Source: Deltaproteobacteria bacterium (lineage in GTDB: Bacteria; Desulfobacterota; Desulfarculia; Adiutricales; Adiutricaceae). Taken from it: a stretch of DNA of 42,044 bases. The stretch is taken from the NCBI GenBank assembly GCA_031273455.1, contig JAISRZ010000067.1, forward strand, positions 1 through 42,044. Reading direction: 5' to 3'. Shown here in pieces: positions 16,624-25,499 of the stretch. The translations under genes and the position numbers were made by a program. Position 1 is the first letter of the stretch. Each line of letters starts with the position of its first letter. The notes under the pieces are model-generated. The model did not search any database. It saw only the letters and a program-made list of their open reading frames with translations, and was not told the origin of the DNA.

Positions 16624-17748
16624 CTAATTGTTAAAGACTTTTTTTATTTTATCGCCAACTTTTCTAGTCCAACCGCGTAAGGGCGACTGACCTTTCTTTT
16701 CGTCCTCAATGGCCGCGAACTCGATTAGAAGCTCCCTTTGCCGCTCGGTTAAGTCTTTGGGGGTTAAGACCGTGAAGGCCACGATAAAGTCCCCGGGCGA
16801 CCGATAACCATTGGGATCCTTAAACCCCTGATTGGGCACCCTAACCAGCTTTCCGTTTTGGCAACCGGTGGGGACTTTAACCGTCTGGGTCCCGCCCGTC
16901 ACTTTGGGCACTTGGACGTCCCCGCCCATGGCCGCGGTGACCATGTCTATTTTGTGCTCTAAAATGAGATGGTTTTTCTCGCGGCTAAAGTTCTCTTGGT
17001 GCTTAACCACCACCTCCACGTACAGATCGCCGTTCTGGCCGCCTGGCGGGCCCGCCTCGCCTTGGCCGCGGAGCAACAGCCGAAAGCCGGTGTTGACCCC
17101 AGCGGGGACTTTAACCGACAAAGTCTTATGCCGCTTCACTCGGCCCAAACCCCGGCAGTCCGGGCAAGGGTCCGTCGTGTACTGCCCAGTCCCGTGGCAT
17201 TGGGGGCAAGCGCTGGCTAAGCTAAAAAAGCCCCGGCTCTGAAAAACCTGGCCTTGCCCGCCGCATTGGGGGCAGACCTGCCAGTTGCCGGAGCGTGAGC
17301 CCGTGCCGGAGCAAGACTCGCAGTTCTCCTCCCGGGGGATGGTGATTTCTTTTTCCACGCCGGTGTAGGACTCGACAAACTCCACCGCCAGCTCCAAGCC
17401 CAAGTCCCGACCTTTTTTCGGGCCGCGCCGGGCCGAGGAATGGCCAAAAAAGTCGGCGAAGATGTCGCCAAAACTGGAAAAGATGTCGCCAAACCCTTGG
17501 AAACCCTGAAAACCGGTCCGCTTTAAGCCATCGTGGCCATACTGGTCGTATAAGCCCCGCTTTTCCGGGTCGCTTAAGACCTCATAAGCCTCGGCGGCCT
17601 CTTTAAAGCGCTCTTCGGCCTCGGCGTCCCCTTGGTTACGATCTGGATGGTATTTAAGGGCCATGGCCCGATAGGCCTTTTTAATAGACTCGGGATCCGC
17701 GTCTTTGGCCACGCCTAGGATAGAATAGTAATCAGCCTTGGAACTCAT
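16624..17748 (-). CDS. dnaJ: Chaperone protein DnaJ (type I Hsp40)
   Basis: DnaJ delivers unfolded clients to DnaK and stimulates its ATPase. The 374-residue protein has a J domain at about 5-70 with HPD at 34-36, and a Gly/Phe-rich linker ([19 protein letters not shown]). It has four CxxCxGxG-type zinc repeats ([32 protein letters not shown]) and the two C-terminal beta-sandwich domains. All type I features are intact. dnaK and grpE are not in the window. It follows a small unknown gene by 19 bp and precedes hemB, all on the minus strand. Confidence 0.95.
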   Translation of the reverse strand: MSSKADYYSILGVAKDADPESIKKAYRAMALKYHPDRNQGDAEAEERFKEAAEAYEVLSDPEKRGLYDQYGHDGLKRTGFQGFQGFGDIFSSFGDIFADFFGHSSARRGPKKGRDLGLELAVEFVESYTGVEKEITIPREENCESCSGTGSRSGNWQVCPQCGGQGQVFQSRGFFSLASACPQCHGTGQYTTDPCPDCRGLGRVKRHKTLSVKVPAGVNTGFRLLLRGQGEAGPPGGQNGDLYVEVVVKHQENFSREKNHLILEHKIDMVTAAMGGDVQVPKVTGGTQTVKVPTGCQNGKLVRVPNQGFKDPNGYRSPGDFIVAFTVLTPKDLTERQRELLIEFAAIEDEKKGQSPLRGWTRKVGDKIKKVFNN

Positions 17749-17767
17749 GGAAAAACCTTAATAAATA

Positions 17768-18136
17768 TTAGGAACCGCTATGGTCGGCGGTCTTAGCTTC
17801 TTGGGCGTCAAGAGCGGCGCGAGCTTTGTCCCGCGAAAAAACGCGCCCCGCCACGTTGGCCTTCTCCGCCAGAAGGGCCAGCTCATGGCCTTGGGGACCT
17901 TGGCCTAAGTATTGGAGAGCTAGGTTATAGAGGAAATAATCGCCGTCATTGATCGCCTGGGACAAGATGGCGGCTAACCCCTCCCGGTCCGCGGCCCTTT
18001 TAAAAAACTCGGCCGCCTCGGCCAAGCGCCCGTTCTCCAGAAGGTCCCGCCCGGTTTGGCTCAAGACTTCCGGGGCCACTTTGGCTCGGTCCGTGATAGC
18101 TCGACGCGTTAGCCAGCTCAAAACTGATTGGGCCAT
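17768..18136 (-). CDS. Small helical protein upstream of dnaJ, function unknown
   Basis: The 122-residue product starts MAQSVLSWLTRRAITDRAKV and has no signal peptide or membrane segment. It looks all-helical with TPR-like spacing ('GRDLLENGRLAEAAEFFKRAADREGLAAIL', then 'DYFLYNLALQYLGQG'), suggesting one or two helical-repeat hairpins. A good Shine-Dalgarno (AAGGGGG) precedes the ATG. It is the first gene of the group ending in dnaJ-hemB, and the 19-bp gap to dnaJ suggests cotranscription. A cochaperone or client-adaptor role would fit but is inference only. I do not recognise the family. Confidence 0.75.
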   Translation of the reverse strand: MAQSVLSWLTRRAITDRAKVAPEVLSQTGRDLLENGRLAEAAEFFKRAADREGLAAILSQAINDGDYFLYNLALQYLGQGPQGHELALLAEKANVAGRVFSRDKARAALDAQEAKTADHSGS

Positions 18137-18370
18137 TTTCCCCCTTAACCTTAAAACTTATTGAAAGCCGGACATATCGGCTAAGGCTAATATAATCATC
18201 TAATTGAGTCTGTCAAGAATTGGGGCCAAAATAATCCCGAGACCAGCCTAGATAAAAAATTGATTCTTTTAGCTTTAAGCGTGTTTATTTTAACCCTAGT
18301 CTATTTTATTAAGGCGATAAAGAAAGGCCATTAGATAAAAAGCCGCCAAAAAAACTAAAAACAAGGGATT

Positions 18371-18404
18371 TAGGCTGGGGGGCGCTAGGCGCCCCCCCAG
18401 CCTA
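18371..18404. repeat. Very strong GC hairpin between divergent operons
   Basis: TAGGCTGGGGGGCGC pairs with GCGCCCCCCCAGCCTA across a 3-base loop with one extra C. It lies in the 446-bp gap (18137-18582) between the minus-strand dnaJ group and the plus-strand kinase, where no transcript obviously ends, and no T-run follows. It could be a terminator for an unseen small RNA or a repeat element. Confidence 0.6.
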
Positions 18405-18582
18405 GCCAGTTATCCGGGCCGATAACCTTCGTTTAATCCCAAGCTAAGCCGCCTTTTTATGGCGGGAAAAGGGATTTTTTGATAAATTTAAGGGGCTAAA
18501 CTGTCTTAACGTTGGGATTAACCACCTTGGGCCGCCTTTAGGGGGACCAAAAGGCGCTTATAATCAACCCCTAACCCAACAG

Positions 18583-20742
18583 GTGAAAATGGCCTCCTCT
18601 GACCCGGCCCACGGCGAGCTCACGCCGGAGCAAGCCCAGCGCAAAAAACGCTTAGAGCGCGTCATCGTCGCTCTTTTGATATTAGGGCTCTTCCTCTTAA
18701 CCGCCATCCAAAGGCGCTTACTAAACCTGGGGCCGGAGCTTTCCTCGAACCAAGGGGTCATCACCCTAGTTAGCATCAATTTTTCCGTTTTAACCTTAGG
18801 CTTACTCCTCTTCCTCATTTTACGGGGCCTTTACCGTATCTTCTTTGAGCATAGCGATTACGGCAGTCTCCAAACCAAGATGGCCGTCTCCTTTATTGGC
18901 CTCTCCCTTTTACCGACCTTAACCATCTTCTATTTCGCCTACCGCTTGATTGGCCAAGACCATGACACCTGGTTCGGGTCCTCGATTAAAGAGACCATGC
19001 GCGACTCTTTGGCCTTGGCCGAGTCCTCCTTGGAAATGGATCGCCGCCAGCTCATCTCCTTTGGCGATAGCGTGGCCATTGACCTCGTGGCCCAAGATCT
19101 GGACTGGGAAGACCCCGCGGCTGGGGTCAAGGATTTTTTAGCCCAAAGCCCGGATCGGGCCCACCTTTTGGCCATGGAGTACTATAACCCCACGGGTCAG
19201 CTCATCGCCCGCGAAGGCAGCGCCCCGCCCAGCTCGCCGTGGTTAAAGGAATGGTTTTTAGCCGCCCAAAACGCCCCTTGCCCCTCTAAGGCCCCGCCGA
19301 AAAACGCGGACCCTAGCCCGCCTTTAACCCCCGGGGAAAATGGCCAGGGCTTAGCCTGGCCCTTATGCCGGGCTGGGGAGCTAGAGGGGTTTTTAGTCCT
19401 CTATAGCTTACGGGGCGATTCCTTACTGGCCCAGTTTCAAGAGGTCCGGGACGGTCTAGCCAAATACCAAGCCGCCGTGGGCATCCGCCGCCCCTTTCGG
19501 GCCTCCCAGATGGCCTCCTTAGGGGCCATCACCTTATTGGCCATCTTTATCTCCATCTGGATTGGCTCCCACTTGGCCAACTCCTTAGCTAGCCCCATCA
19601 CCGAGCTAGTGGAGGGCACCCGGCGGGTGGCCAAAGGGGAATTGGACTTTATTTTGCGACCCGCCCACAAGTCCGGGGAAACGGCGGATCTAGTGACCGC
19701 CTTTAACCAGATGACTTTGGAGCTCAAAGCCAGTTACCAGGAGATCGATAGCCGCCGACGGTTTGTGGAGACGGTCTTAAAGGAGGTCTCCAGCGGGGTG
19801 GTGGTGGTGGATCCGGAGCGGCGTTTGGTCACGACCATTAACCAAGCCGCTTTAGACATGCTCAGCCTTTCCATGGCCGAAACCGTGGGCTCTTTACCCC
19901 CGGTGGTGGTTAGTTTATTGGGCCCCAGCCCCAAGGAGAAGGTTTACTTGGAGACCGGGGGGAAGACCTTAAGCTTAATCATTAGCCGCCAAGAGCTAAA
20001 GGACGAGGAGGGGCAACCCATTGGCTCCTTACTTACCTTTGACGATTTAAGCCAACTGGAAAAAGCCCAAAGGAAAGCCGCTTGGCGGGAAGTGGCCCGG
20101 CGGATCGCCCATGAGATTAAAAACCCCTTAACCCCCATCTCCTTAGCCGCCCAACGATTGTCCCGGCGGTTTGGCGATAAGCTCTCCACCGAGGACGCGG
20201 CGGTGTTTAAAGAATGCTCGGAAGTCATTGTCCGGCAAGTGGACAACATGCGCTCTTTAGTCGATGAGTTCTCCCAGTTCGCGCGGCTACCGCAAATAAA
20301 CCCCAAACCCGCCGATCTAGCGGCGGTGGTCGAGGAAAGCTTAAGCCTTTTTCGCCAAGCTCACCCTGGGTTGGACATCCGGTTCACGGTGGTTCGGCCG
20401 GTGGGCGTCTTTTTGTTCGACCCCGAGCAAATTAGCCGGGTCATGGCCAACCTTTTAATCAACTCCACCAAAGCCACCAATGGCCAGGCTTTGGTGGAAA
20501 TAACCCTGGACCATGACGATCTTTCCGGGGTCAACCTCTCCATCTCCGACGATGGCCCCGGGCTACCGGCCGCGGTTAAAGATCGGGTCTTTGAGCCTTA
20601 CGTCACCAATAGTGGGGGCCAAGGTTTAGGTCTCGCCATTGTCAAAACCATTATCGAGGATCACGGCGGCTTTATCCGGGTTAGCGACCGAGCGCCCCGG
20701 GGGACCACTTTTTCCATTTACTTACCGCGCCTTAAACCGTAA
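18583..20742 (+). CDS. NtrY-like membrane sensor histidine kinase
   Basis: The 719-residue protein has three N-terminal membrane segments (about 27-43, 58-85, 100-122). A long extracytoplasmic sensor region follows to about 305, then a fourth segment (LGAITLLAIFISIWIGSHLA). After that come a HAMP linker (LASPITELVEGTRRVAKGELD) and a PAS-like domain (VLKEVSSGVVVVDPERRLV). The HisKA box is REVARRIAHEIKNPLTPI, with His as the phosphorylation site. The ATPase domain shows NLLINSTKAT, DDGPGLP and GGQGLGLAIVK. This order is that of NtrY, which senses nitrogen status or redox and phosphorylates NtrX. No response regulator gene is adjacent. GTG at 18583 and ATG at 18589 are both possible starts; AGGTGA lies very close to the ATG. 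Confidence 0.88.
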   Translation: MKMASSDPAHGELTPEQAQRKKRLERVIVALLILGLFLLTAIQRRLLNLGPELSSNQGVITLVSINFSVLTLGLLLFLILRGLYRIFFEHSDYGSLQTKMAVSFIGLSLLPTLTIFYFAYRLIGQDHDTWFGSSIKETMRDSLALAESSLEMDRRQLISFGDSVAIDLVAQDLDWEDPAAGVKDFLAQSPDRAHLLAMEYYNPTGQLIAREGSAPPSSPWLKEWFLAAQNAPCPSKAPPKNADPSPPLTPGENGQGLAWPLCRAGELEGFLVLYSLRGDSLLAQFQEVRDGLAKYQAAVGIRRPFRASQMASLGAITLLAIFISIWIGSHLANSLASPITELVEGTRRVAKGELDFILRPAHKSGETADLVTAFNQMTLELKASYQEIDSRRRFVETVLKEVSSGVVVVDPERRLVTTINQAALDMLSLSMAETVGSLPPVVVSLLGPSPKEKVYLETGGKTLSLIISRQELKDEEGQPIGSLLTFDDLSQLEKAQRKAAWREVARRIAHEIKNPLTPISLAAQRLSRRFGDKLSTEDAAVFKECSEVIVRQVDNMRSLVDEFSQFARLPQINPKPADLAAVVEESLSLFRQAHPGLDIRFTVVRPVGVFLFDPEQISRVMANLLINSTKATNGQALVEITLDHDDLSGVNLSISDDGPGLPAAVKDRVFEPYVTNSGGQGLGLAIVKTIIEDHGGFIRVSDRAPRGTTFSIYLPRLKP

Positions 20743-20780
20743 TAAAGGGGCTAACTTAGCCAACCGACTTGGAGGACTTC

Positions 20781-21983
20781 TTGCCAACCAATAACCTTAC
20801 CGCGGCCATCTTGGCCACGGGCAGCGAACTCATGCTGGGCCGCTCCACGGACACCAATAGCGCCTACCTTTCCACGGTTTTAAACTCCTTAGGCGTGGAC
20901 GTCATCAGACACGTGGCTGTGGGCGATAACCTCGAAATCTTAACCGGGCTATTTAAAGAGTGCTATGAAAACTATGACGTGGTTCTCTGCACCGGGGGTT
21001 TAGGGCCCACGGAGGACGATTTAACCCGCCAAGCCGCGGCCTTGGCTCGGGGCCAAAGTTTACGCTTTTGGCCGGAGCTGGCGGAAATCGTTAGCGCCTA
21101 CATTAAAAGCCGGGGTTTCATCATGCCCCCCAACAACTACCGCCAGGCCTGGCTACCCGCCGGGGCCAAGCACGTGCCCAACAAACTGGGGACAGCCCCC
21201 TGCTTCGCCTTTGACGAGGACAATAAGCTCATGGTCTTTATGCCCGGGGTCCCGGTGGAAATGAAGGGCGTGGTCAACCAGTGGGTTAAACCCCGGTTAC
21301 TGGAAAAATTTCCCGACCGGGTGGGAATCACCGAGACGACCGTCTTAAAGGCCGCGGGCTTTGGCGAAAGCACGGTGGACCTTATTTTGGGCGATTTATT
21401 AAAGATTGGGCCCAACCCGTATATGGGGCTACTCTCCGGCTTAAACGAGACCCGGATCTTAATTACGGCCAGCGCCAAAAACCACGCCGAAGTGGCCAAG
21501 CTGACTGAGCCCATCGCGGAAGAGGTCATTAAAAGACTGGGCCCGAGCTACATCGGGCGCGGCCCCAACGCCTCCTTGGCCTTCGCCGCGGCCGAGATCC
21601 TTAGAAAAAAGAACCTTTCTTTAGGACTCATTGACAACTTAACGGGCGGGCGCTTAGCCACCATCCTAACCGACCATTTGCCTCTCGCTAACCGAGGCCC
21701 ATTTTTAGTCGTCCCGGAAGGCCAGTGGCCCGAGCCCGACCCCGCTTGGATAGGGGATCTGTGGCTCATCATGGGCGGGAAAGCTAGCGATCCGACCGTC
21801 TTGGATCCGGATACGGAAATCACCATCCATATGGAGATGCGGGTTTTAGCCAAAAACGGCCAGAAATTTGACCAGGTGGCCCAAAGCTCCCACGCCTTCA
21901 CCGCCCCTAGGGCTGGGGCTTTAACCCGCGGTTCCTCCTACGCGGCTCTTTTGCTCTGGAATTATCTAAAAGATTTAGGCTAA
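20781..21983 (+). CDS. cinA: CinA-family protein with a degenerate C-terminal domain
   Basis: TTG at 20781 is preferred as start: GGAGG lies 5 bp before it, whereas the alternative TTG at 20769 has no such site. This gives 400 residues. The N-terminal COG1058/MoaB-like domain is well kept (ILATGSELMLGR, TGGLGPTEDDLT, FMPGVPVEM). In the family it hydrolyses ADP-ribose or FAD-type diphosphates. The C-terminal half should be a PncC-like nicotinamide-mononucleotide deamidase. Its hallmark ESCTGG reads DNLTGG here, the catalytic Ser/Cys region is lost, and the domain is short, with a WPEPDPAWIGDLWLIMG stretch replacing the conserved core. It follows the kinase gene by 38 bp and is probably cotranscribed. 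Confidence 0.85.
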   Translation: MPTNNLTAAILATGSELMLGRSTDTNSAYLSTVLNSLGVDVIRHVAVGDNLEILTGLFKECYENYDVVLCTGGLGPTEDDLTRQAAALARGQSLRFWPELAEIVSAYIKSRGFIMPPNNYRQAWLPAGAKHVPNKLGTAPCFAFDEDNKLMVFMPGVPVEMKGVVNQWVKPRLLEKFPDRVGITETTVLKAAGFGESTVDLILGDLLKIGPNPYMGLLSGLNETRILITASAKNHAEVAKLTEPIAEEVIKRLGPSYIGRGPNASLAFAAAEILRKKNLSLGLIDNLTGGRLATILTDHLPLANRGPFLVVPEGQWPEPDPAWIGDLWLIMGGKASDPTVLDPDTEITIHMEMRVLAKNGQKFDQVAQSSHAFTAPRAGALTRGSSYAALLLWNYLKDLG

Positions 21984-21992
21984 GATACGGTT

Positions 21993-22029
21993 TTTACCCC
22001 CCTGGCCGGACCCCGGCTAGGGGGGTAAA
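21993..22029. terminator. Bidirectional terminator-like hairpin after cinA
   Basis: TTTACCCCCCT pairs with AGGGGGGTAAA around an inner GCCGG/CCGGC stem. It begins 9 bp after the cinA stop. No long T-run follows, but the stem is very strong. Confidence 0.55.
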
Positions 22030-22163
22030 GCCCCTAACAAAATATTAATTTAACAAAAATACGAAATAAGATAAGCCCTTAAAACTATTATTTATAAAAT
22101 AACGAGCGCGATTAACGTTAATTAAAGGAAATGTTAGCCTTTCCTAACCCGCTCGCGTCCGGA

Positions 22164-22201
22164 TTTTCGGCGGAAAAAATATTAAGCCGCCCCGCCGAAA
22201 A
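22164..22201. repeat. 10-bp inverted repeat upstream of the rpoB pair
   Basis: TTTTCGGCGG and CCGCCGAAAA are separated by 18 AT-rich bases. It is part of the gene-free stretch 21984-22443 that leads into the first rpoB-like gene. Confidence 0.4.
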
Positions 22202-22291
22202 CGCCCTTTAACGCGTTCATAACAAGTTTTTACCAAAGGGCCTTTCCGCCTAAATTTCGTTAGAATCAAGGCTTAAGCTAAGATCCTAAAC

Positions 22292-22344
22292 TTGGGGCCG
22301 CGGTCGATGAATAGGTCCGCCGCTTAAAAAAAGCGGCGACCCCA
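22292..22344 (+). promoter_or_regulatory. Structured leader upstream of the first rpoB-like gene
   Basis: CGCCGCTT-AAAAA-AAGCGGCG (22318-22338) forms a strong hairpin, extended outward by GGT/ACC. It is enclosed by TTGGGG/CCCCAA. If transcribed this gives a compact folded RNA about 100 nt before the start codon. It could act in attenuation or autoregulation, as known for beta-subunit genes elsewhere. No known leader family was recognised. Confidence 0.4.
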
Positions 22345-22393
22345 AAGCTCGCGTCTTAATTATTACTTAAGATAAACGTTTATAGAAACATAA

Positions 22394-22418
22394 AGATAAT
22401 TTTTAATAAAAATTATCT
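22394..22418. promoter_or_regulatory. AT-rich perfect palindrome just before the first rpoB-like gene
   Basis: AGATAATTTTT and AAAAATTATCT flank a 3-base centre, 25 bp upstream of the start codon. It may be an operator or an mRNA hairpin near the ribosome site. Confidence 0.4.
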
Positions 22419-22443
22419 AAAAAATTAATTAAGAGAGAAAAAC

Positions 22444-25395
22444 ATGTCAATATATCCAACCTCGCGTTTACGCAAAAATTTTAGTAAAGCCCTTAAAATT
22501 ATTCCCCCAACCAATTTTCTACAAACGACCCTTAAGTCCTACGCTAATTTCCTTCAAATGGAAACCGCCCCGGACGCTCGCGAAAATTTTGGTTTGCAAG
22601 CGGCTTTAAAAAGTATTTTCCCCCTTAAAGACTCCACCGACCTTTTAGAGCTCATCTTTTTTAGCTACGTCTTGGATCCGCCTATTAACGATCTAACGGA
22701 GTGTCTGACTAAAGACTTGACCTTTGAGGCCCCCATGCGGATCGCCTTAGCCGTAAAACTCCATGAGCGGGATAAATACACTTGGGAAAAACGTTTTCGG
22801 GATTTAAAGCGCGAAGAGCTCGACTTTGAGACCATCCCGCTGATGACCGAGCGGGGGACCTTTGTGGTTAATGGGGTGGAATTGGTCTGTCTTAATCAGT
22901 TGCCAGGGCCAATCTTCTTTGGCCCTAACCAGGGGCCGACCATAGGCGCGGCTAAACAACCAAAGACCTTTAAGACCAACGGCCAGTGGCCGGGCGCTGG
23001 GGCCAGTTTGGGCAATCGTTGGGTCCAAGACGTGGGCTATCTTTTCGCCAGCCAATACAAAGTTGGCCTCGAAAACCTAAAAACGGAAATCATTAGGCGC
23101 TTAAGCGGTCGGGATCCGGAAGCTTTGTGGCCCCGGGATCTTATTAACCCCAAACTAGTCGCGAAAGCCCTCAAAGAATTTTTTGAGGACCGCCAATTGT
23201 TTCAGCCGCTGATTAAAAACCAACCCCTAGCCGCCATTAATCAACATCGGCGGCTCTGGGTCCAAGAGCCCGGGGACCCGCCCGTTAGGGCCGACTCCGA
23301 AGGCTCTACCGCGCCCTGTGGCGACTTATATGGGCGCGTTAACCTTCTAGACCAACCTCTTGGCCCAGATAAAGGGCCCATAGCCTACCTAGCCGCCTGC
23401 GCCCAAATCAATAATAGCGGCTTTATCGCCAATCCCTTTCGCCAGGTCCAAAATGGGGCCATGGCTCAGCCCATCAATTACCTGGCCCCCAATGAGGAGA
23501 CCAACCAAAAAGTGGCCTTAGCCACCGCCAAGATCAATCAAAAAGCCCATCTGACGCAACAAATAGTCGCGGGCCAGGTCAACGGGAAACGGACGGACAT
23601 TCCCGTGAAAGAAGTTAGCCTCATTGAGGCCACCTCTTTCCAGACGCTAGCCCTTAACCCGGCCCTAACGCCCTTTCTCAATCTGGATAACTATAGCCAG
23701 GCTATAAACCGCTCGGAGATTTTAAACCAGGCGGTTCCCCTTTGGCGGGCCGAGACCCCCCTTATTGAGACGGGGTTAGAGGCGGCGGTGGCTCAAGACT
23801 CTGGGCTGGTCGCGGTGGCCACCCATGAAGGGATAGTGGTTGAGGCTAACGCGTCTCGGGTGGTCACGAAAACGTTGAAAAACGTTCGCGTCATAAAAGA
23901 TAACGCTTTTAGAGTTTACGAGATAAATGAGGGTCAAAGACCCAACCTCGGTCGCTGCCATAGTCAAAGGCCCATAGTCAAACCTTTGGATAAAGTTCGA
24001 GTGGGCCAAGCCTTAGCCGATGGGCCCATGACCGAGCGCGGCGAACTGGCTTTAGGGCAAAACGTCACTGTGGCCTACATGCGTTTAGGCGGCTCTAACA
24101 AAAATGACTCCATCATAGTGTCTGAAAGGCTTATTAAAGAGGACCTTTTCACTTCAATTCACCTAACGGTCTTTGAGATAGACGCCCGGGAGACTAAGTA
24201 TGGCCCGGAAGAGATCACCAATGATCTACCCCACTTAAAGAAAGCGGCTCTAGCTCACTTAGATTCCTCGGGGATAGCCCGCGTTGGGGCGGAGGTGAAA
24301 GCTGGGGACATCTTAGTTGGCCGCCTCACCCCCGAAGGCCAGACCCAACCCACTAAAAAGGACACTTCCTTTAGGGTTCCTTTCGGGGTGGAGGGTTTAG
24401 TCATTGACGTCCAAGCTCTCTTTCGCGATAAACTGAGTAAAGACTCTTTCGAGCGACGGTTGGAACTTGAAAAAGCCCGCGATGAGCTAATCGCCCAACG
24501 CCAGAGCGCCACCGCTAAATGCCAAAAAGCTTTGGCGGAAACGCTAAAAGGTCAGACTTTACTCCATAGCGTCCGCGACCCCCGGAATAAATCCATCGCC
24601 ATCGCCAAAAATCAAGTTCTTAACAAAAGGATGATTAAAGCCCTCTCGCCCAGCGTTTGGTCAGGAGTGAAGTTTAAAGAAAGCCAAAATAAAAATATCT
24701 CGGCCAAGGTCAATGATATATTGACCCGTTACCAAGAGGCGGTTAAGAACTCGCGCCGACTCTACGACCTAAAAGCGGCCAAGATCCAAGGGGGCGATGA
24801 GACGCCTAGTGGCGTTATGACGCGGATTAAGGTTTTTGTGGCCACCAAACAAAAGCTAGCCGTAGGCGATGTCTTGGCCAACCGCCACGGCGATCAAGGC
24901 GAGGTCACTAAGATCCTCCCCGAAGAGGACATGCCCATTTTGCCAGACGGCTCGCCCTTAGACGTGGTTTTAAACGCCGCGCTCATCCCAGGCCTTTTAA
25001 ATCAAGGCCAGATTATGGAAGCCCAATTGGGTTGGGTTAGCCAAGTTATTGGTCAAAACATCGGCCAACTGGTGGATGAGGGCGACCCCGATAAACTGGT
25101 TGATTATTTACATATTATCTTAAATGAGCGGGACTTTATTCGCTGTTGCGCGGGACTTAGCGGGGACGCCATATCGCGAATGGCCAATCTATCTAGAAAG
25201 GGGCTCCATATTGTCACCCCACCCATAGGCGGGGCCACTAACGGCGACATCGCTTATTTTCAGAAAATAGCCAACATCCCGAGCGGTGGCCAGATTGAGT
25301 TAAGGGACGGTCGAACTGGCCAGAGGTTTAAACGCCACGCGCCAGTGGGGGTGACGCACTTGTTTAAGCTTGACCGGAAGGCTGTGGAAAAGTGA
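22444..25395 (+). CDS. Divergent, shortened RpoB (RNA polymerase beta)-like protein
   Basis: A 983-codon open frame is clearly homologous to the adjacent full-length RpoB but strongly altered. The N-terminus aligns (LRKNFSKALKIIPPTNF; LPLMT reads IPLMT). About 250 residues of the lobe/protrusion region are missing, and the rifampicin region is scrambled (LFQPLIKNQPLAAINQHRR). The conserved GGYNFEDS reads GGSNKNDS. A 'PEEKLLRAIFGDKA' block is deleted after TPEGQTQPT. The active-centre stretch reads GDVLANRHGDQG, so both positions equivalent to E. coli beta K1065 and K1073 are non-lysine. The protein ends LFKLDRKAVEK exactly before the 'HARS..YSLVTQQP' segment that contacts beta-prime, so the last ~115 residues are absent. 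It can hardly be a working beta subunit alone, yet it has no internal stop. Decoy, inhibitor or specialised partner roles are possible, or recent decay. Confidence 0.85.
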   Translation: MSIYPTSRLRKNFSKALKIIPPTNFLQTTLKSYANFLQMETAPDARENFGLQAALKSIFPLKDSTDLLELIFFSYVLDPPINDLTECLTKDLTFEAPMRIALAVKLHERDKYTWEKRFRDLKREELDFETIPLMTERGTFVVNGVELVCLNQLPGPIFFGPNQGPTIGAAKQPKTFKTNGQWPGAGASLGNRWVQDVGYLFASQYKVGLENLKTEIIRRLSGRDPEALWPRDLINPKLVAKALKEFFEDRQLFQPLIKNQPLAAINQHRRLWVQEPGDPPVRADSEGSTAPCGDLYGRVNLLDQPLGPDKGPIAYLAACAQINNSGFIANPFRQVQNGAMAQPINYLAPNEETNQKVALATAKINQKAHLTQQIVAGQVNGKRTDIPVKEVSLIEATSFQTLALNPALTPFLNLDNYSQAINRSEILNQAVPLWRAETPLIETGLEAAVAQDSGLVAVATHEGIVVEANASRVVTKTLKNVRVIKDNAFRVYEINEGQRPNLGRCHSQRPIVKPLDKVRVGQALADGPMTERGELALGQNVTVAYMRLGGSNKNDSIIVSERLIKEDLFTSIHLTVFEIDARETKYGPEEITNDLPHLKKAALAHLDSSGIARVGAEVKAGDILVGRLTPEGQTQPTKKDTSFRVPFGVEGLVIDVQALFRDKLSKDSFERRLELEKARDELIAQRQSATAKCQKALAETLKGQTLLHSVRDPRNKSIAIAKNQVLNKRMIKALSPSVWSGVKFKESQNKNISAKVNDILTRYQEAVKNSRRLYDLKAAKIQGGDETPSGVMTRIKVFVATKQKLAVGDVLANRHGDQGEVTKILPEEDMPILPDGSPLDVVLNAALIPGLLNQGQIMEAQLGWVSQVIGQNIGQLVDEGDPDKLVDYLHIILNERDFIRCCAGLSGDAISRMANLSRKGLHIVTPPIGGATNGDIAYFQKIANIPSGGQIELRDGRTGQRFKRHAPVGVTHLFKLDRKAVEK

Positions 25396-25408
25396 GAGCT
25401 TCTTTTCG

Positions 25409-25464
25409 AAGGCTTTAAGCTAGGGGAGGAAGGCGCGGTCCTTAGCTTTGGGCCTGAAAGCCTT
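25409..25464 (+). promoter_or_regulatory. Nested stem-loop between the two rpoB-like genes
   Basis: AAGGCTTT/AAAGCCTT encloses AAGCTA/TAGCTT in the 104-bp gap, followed by AAAACATTTT. It may terminate or attenuate read-through from the first gene into the second, or act as a processing site. Confidence 0.4.
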
Positions 25465-25499
25465 AAAACATTTTGTATCGCAAGAACTAAGAAGAGAAA

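Noticed and set aside
18260-18334. Possible 24-residue membrane peptide starting with TTG (hydrophobic stretch then AIKKGH)
   Set aside because: It looks like a small single-span peptide but has no ATG/GTG and no Shine-Dalgarno; too short to support from sequence alone.
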